From Shinella sp. XGS7 (GTDB lineage: Bacteria > Pseudomonadota > Gammaproteobacteria > Burkholderiales > Burkholderiaceae_C): a stretch of DNA of 64,000 nt. Shown piece by piece: positions 61,579 through 64,000 of this stretch (positions are counted from its first letter, which is position 1; every line of letters begins with the position of its first letter). The notes beneath the pieces were generated by a model, which ran no database searches, was not told the DNA's origin, and worked only from the letters and a program-made list of their open reading frames with translations. Both the position numbers and the translations under genes were made by a program. The stretch spans positions 4,725,001 to 4,789,000 of the forward strand of contig NZ_CP084758.1 in NCBI RefSeq assembly GCF_020535565.1. The letters run 5' to 3'.

Positions 61579-62955
61579 TCAGCGCGGCGCCGCCGCCCGC
61601 AGGATTTCCTGGCGCTGTCCCAGCTGTTCCGCCGGATAGGGGCTCCACTCGGGGCGCCGGCCGAAGAAGTCCAGCAGGCGCTCCAGATTGCCCAGCAGCT
61701 CCGGCCGATCCGGGGCCAGGGCCAGGGCGGCCATCAGCTCGCGGCTCAGGCGCGCGCTGCCGGCCTCGCCCAGCTCAGGCCCCGCCAGCGAGGCCCGGGC
61801 CAGGGCCACCAGCTGGCGCGCGCCCGCGTAGTCGGGCATCAGCGCGCGGCTGCGCTCGAACTGCGCCAGCGCGGCCTCGCGCTGGCCGGCCTCCCAGGCC
61901 AGCCAGCCGCGCAGGGCCGCGGCCAGGCCCCAGGCCAGCGGTGCCTGGTCAGCGCTGAGCGCCTGCTCATAGCGCTGCAGACCGCGCTCGATGGCGCGCT
62001 CGGTACGCCGCCGCTCCGCCGCCTCCATGGGGCCGGCCGCGCGCAGACGCATGAAGCCCGACACCGCGTCCATGAAGGCCAGCTCGGGCAGCCAGCGCTG
62101 CAGCGACCAGGCGGGCGCGCCCGCCTCATCGCCACCGCGCACCTGCACCCAGCCCGCCGGGCCGCCGGCCATGGGCTGCAGCTGCATCCAGTCGCCGCGC
62201 GTACCCGTCACCCAGTAGGCAAAAGCCTGCTGGGGCTGGAACTCGATGGAGCGCCCCGGCGCCTCGCTGCGCGGCTCGCTGCGCAGCTGCATGGCCTGGC
62301 GGAAGTCGCGGTCCACCCGCGCCAGCTCCTCGCGCGTGATGCGCCGCGGCGCCAGGGCCAGGGCTTGCGCCGGCAGGCCGGCCTCCAGCCGCCCCAGGCC
62401 CGGCGCCAACTCGAAGCCCAGACGCTCCTCCACCGGCCCCTGCGGCCCCTGGCGCACAAAGCGCAGATAGCTCTGCAGATAGAACTGCCCGCCCTGCTCG
62501 AAAAGCCGGCCCCAGACCAGCACCGCGCTCTGGCCCGGCTTGAGCGCGCCGCTGCCACCCGGGCGGCCGATCTGCGTCAGCACCTTGTCCACATCGCAGA
62601 GTTCGCCCGGCATGGCCTGCAGATGCTTGGCGCCGATGGAGCCGTACTTGAGCAGGCCCATCAGCAGTTCCAGATGAACCAGGGACGCGAGCTGCTGGCT
62701 GGCCCGCTCCAGCTCCTGCGGCACCCGCGCCCCGGCGCCCTCCCCACCCAGGCGCGGCGCCTCGTAGCGGTAGGGCAGCACCAGCAGATTGAGCGCCGCG
62801 CCGGAGAAGACCGAGGCGTACTCGCAGGGCTCCACCCCGCCGGCGCGCGCGGCACCAGGCGCCAGCGCCGCGGTGGCGGACAGCAGCAGGGGCACGAGCG
62901 CGCGGCGGCAGCGCCGCAGGAGAGGGATCAAGGAAGGAGCGGTCAGGGACTTCAT
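61579..62955 (-). CDS. Exported uncharacterised protein with TPR-like C-terminus
   Basis: 458 residues, not recognised. Signal peptide: RRCRRALVPLLLSATAALAPGAARA, then a Cys in VEPCEYASVF. The N-terminal half has features shared with the protein encoded just upstream: a helical LVHLELLMGLL block and a strand pair SAVLVWGRLFEQGGQFYLQSYLRFV. The middle contains FAYWVTGTRGDWMQLQP, which resembles an SH3-like strand set. The last third (ERAIERGLQRYEQAL, AALRGWLAWEAGQREAALAQFERSRALMPDY) is TPR-like. A GAGGA site precedes the ATG; one base separates it from the upstream stop, so the two are coupled. Probably periplasmic. Confidence 0.7.
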   Translation of the reverse strand: MKSLTAPSLIPLLRRCRRALVPLLLSATAALAPGAARAGGVEPCEYASVFSGAALNLLVLPYRYEAPRLGGEGAGARVPQELERASQQLASLVHLELLMGLLKYGSIGAKHLQAMPGELCDVDKVLTQIGRPGGSGALKPGQSAVLVWGRLFEQGGQFYLQSYLRFVRQGPQGPVEERLGFELAPGLGRLEAGLPAQALALAPRRITREELARVDRDFRQAMQLRSEPRSEAPGRSIEFQPQQAFAYWVTGTRGDWMQLQPMAGGPAGWVQVRGGDEAGAPAWSLQRWLPELAFMDAVSGFMRLRAAGPMEAAERRRTERAIERGLQRYEQALSADQAPLAWGLAAALRGWLAWEAGQREAALAQFERSRALMPDYAGARQLVALARASLAGPELGEAGSARLSRELMAALALAPDRPELLGNLERLLDFFGRRPEWSPYPAEQLGQRQEILRAAAPR

Positions 62956-62956
62956 C

Positions 62957-63802
62957 TCAATCCTCCTCGGCATCACAGGGGCGGGCGGCCTCACGCAGGC
63001 GCAAGAGGCCCAGGCGCGGATAGGCGGCATCGGCCTTGGCTTGGCTCACGGCCTGGCCGGCCGCACTGGCGATCTGCTCGCGCAGGCGCGCGAGTTCCTC
63101 CTTGCTGCGCCCCACCAGGGGCCGGCGCGCGATGGCCGCCAGCAGCTGGCCGGCGCGGCAGAGATTGCGGTGCGCCAGCTCGTAGCTGCGCTCGCGCAGC
63201 AGCTTGAGACCGAAGGCGCTGGCCACAAAGGCGTCGATATCGCTGGGCCGGGCGATCAGCTGCACCGGGTCGGGCGTGGGCGCCGCCCCAGCCTCGGGAT
63301 AGCGCAGGCGCTGCAGGGCCGCGCTGCCGCCACCCGCGCCCGCCTGCTCATTGGCCGCCTGCTGCAGAGGCACCAGCAGGTAGTTCATCTGGGCCTGGGG
63401 CTGGGGTTTGCCGTCGGGGCCGCTGGCGCCGCTGAGCTGGCCCCAGACCTCCAGCAGCACGCGCCGGGTGTGCAGGGCGTCCACGATCTCGCGGCCGAAG
63501 TCCTGGCCGTCCAGGGCCGGGGCGCGACCCGGGCAGGCCACGAAGCGCACATCGCTGCCGGGCGAGAGCACCCAGCGCGCATCGCGGTTCTGGTCCAGCT
63601 CGAACTGCAGCTGCTGCAGAAACTGGCGCGGCTGGCCCGGCTGGCCCGGCTGGCTGAGCAGGCTACCGCTGGGCTCGCTGAGGAAGACGGTGAAGCGGCC
63701 GGGCACGGGCTGGCAGTCCACCAGGGCGGCCCGGGCCGGCGCGGCGCCGCAGAGCAGGCTCAGGGCCAAGACCAGGACCAAGAGGCTGAATCGCAGTGAC
63801 AT
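62957..63802 (-). CDS. Exported uncharacterised protein, partner of the gene at 61579
   Basis: 281 residues, not recognised. Signal peptide LRFSLLVLVLALSLLCGAAPARA, with a strong AAGGAGG placed six bases before the ATG at 63802 (an ATG at 63808 would be too close to it). The mature start LVDCQPVPGRFTVFL has one Cys, as in its neighbour, followed by a QPGQPGQPRQF repeat. RRVLLEVWGQLSG and QMNYLLVPLQQ align by pattern with the VWGRL...YLRFV part of the downstream protein, so the two may be distant paralogs. The C-terminal 90 residues are helical. Upstream lies another same-strand gene cut by the window edge. Confidence 0.7.
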   Translation of the reverse strand: MSLRFSLLVLVLALSLLCGAAPARAALVDCQPVPGRFTVFLSEPSGSLLSQPGQPGQPRQFLQQLQFELDQNRDARWVLSPGSDVRFVACPGRAPALDGQDFGREIVDALHTRRVLLEVWGQLSGASGPDGKPQPQAQMNYLLVPLQQAANEQAGAGGGSAALQRLRYPEAGAAPTPDPVQLIARPSDIDAFVASAFGLKLLRERSYELAHRNLCRAGQLLAAIARRPLVGRSKEELARLREQIASAAGQAVSQAKADAAYPRLGLLRLREAARPCDAEED

Positions 63803-63826
63803 GGGCATCCTCCTTCAATCGCCCGC

Positions 63827-64000
63827 TCAGAGCGCGGGCTGCTCGAGCTGGCTCAGCGCCTCGCGCACGCTGCGCTGCAGGCGCGGGTAGTCCTCTTTCG
63901 CGGCGGCGGCGGGCTCCCTCAGCAGGGCTTCCAGGGCCTGGGGCTGGCCGGCGGCCGCCGCGTCCACCAGGGCCAGGTAACGGCGCAGCGCGGGCCGGGC
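63827..64000 (-). CDS. C-terminal fragment of an unidentified protein (cut by window edge)
   Basis: The last 57 codons of a minus-strand frame running off the window, reading ALRRYLALVDAAAAGQ... to ...REALSQLEQPAL. The fragment is helical and Ala/Leu-rich with host-like codon use. It ends 24 bp before the start of the secreted protein at 63802, so it likely belongs to the same operon. No family can be assigned from this piece. Confidence 0.5.
   Translation of the reverse strand, partial: ARPALRRYLALVDAAAAGQPQALEALLREPAAAAKEDYPRLQRSVREALSQLEQPAL

Overview
The window is very GC-rich DNA from a free-living proteobacterium. The best guess is a betaproteobacterium of the order Burkholderiales, in the Roseateles/Pelomonas/Paucibacter/Rubrivivax neighbourhood. 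The reasons are three Bug (TctC-type) periplasmic binding proteins, a PEP-CTERM surface protein, a Kdp cluster with an embedded porin, a TIGR02450 Trp-rich protein and codon use dominated by CTG, GTG, GCC and GGC. This placement is an inference from gene content. No rRNA, tRNA, CRISPR array, insertion sequence or phage gene was seen.

Layout. 1-7830: accessory chromosome with three GNAT acetyltransferases, an MFS exporter, gamma-glutamyltransferase with a Bug binding protein and a divergent LysR regulator, and an Ala/Lys-rich secreted protein. 7878-15730: ureG without other urease genes, then an iron block (bfd, bfr, hemP, hmuSTUV, a DUF2325 protein) with two Fur-box-like sites. 15731-24877: a secreted unknown, LysR/EamA pair, TonB-dependent receptor, choice-of-anchor-A PEP-CTERM protein, lytic transglycosylase and a class I glutamine amidotransferase. 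24972-35141, minus strand: a potassium cluster, reading a 31-aa ORF, kdpF, kdpA, kdpB, kdpC, TorF-type porin, corA, kdpD, kdpE. 35292-40451: pectin/uronate locus with pectate lyase divergent from uronate dehydrogenase and a DctPQM TRAP transporter. 40458-45431: SDR, TIGR02450 protein, renalase-like FAD enzyme, urate hydroxylase PuuD, Lrp-type regulator and an orphan solute-binding protein. 45453-51712: IclR regulator divergent from a ligase-Bug-ligase-Bug operon. 51738-54098: formaldehyde detoxification (frmR, frmA, frmB). 54117-60175: purine catabolism (xdhC, hiuH, GntR regulator, allantoinase puuE, a UraD-AllC fusion, an M20 peptidase). 60322-64000: small lipoprotein, EF-hand protein and an uncharacterised secreted pair running off the window.

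How genes work together. PuuD makes 5-hydroxyisourate, HiuH hydrolyses it, the UraD domain decarboxylates OHCU to allantoin, PuuE opens allantoin and the AllC domain attacks allantoate. A near-identical palindrome (AAGTGTATACACTT type) lies in front of both puuD and the hiuH/GntR pair 11.6 kb away, so one regulator probably controls both. Pectate lyase releases uronides, the TRAP system imports the acid sugar and Udh oxidises it. IclR has two matching dyads in front of the ligase/Bug operon.

The most surprising signal is mosaicism. Parts of ureG, kdpA, kdpB and nearly all of frmA change abruptly to a codon style (GTC, CTC, GCG, TCG) and peptide signatures that recall Rhizobiales, while their flanks are host-like. 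This could be homologous recombination with an alphaproteobacterium or a chimeric assembly in conserved genes, and it should be resolved before these genes are interpreted.
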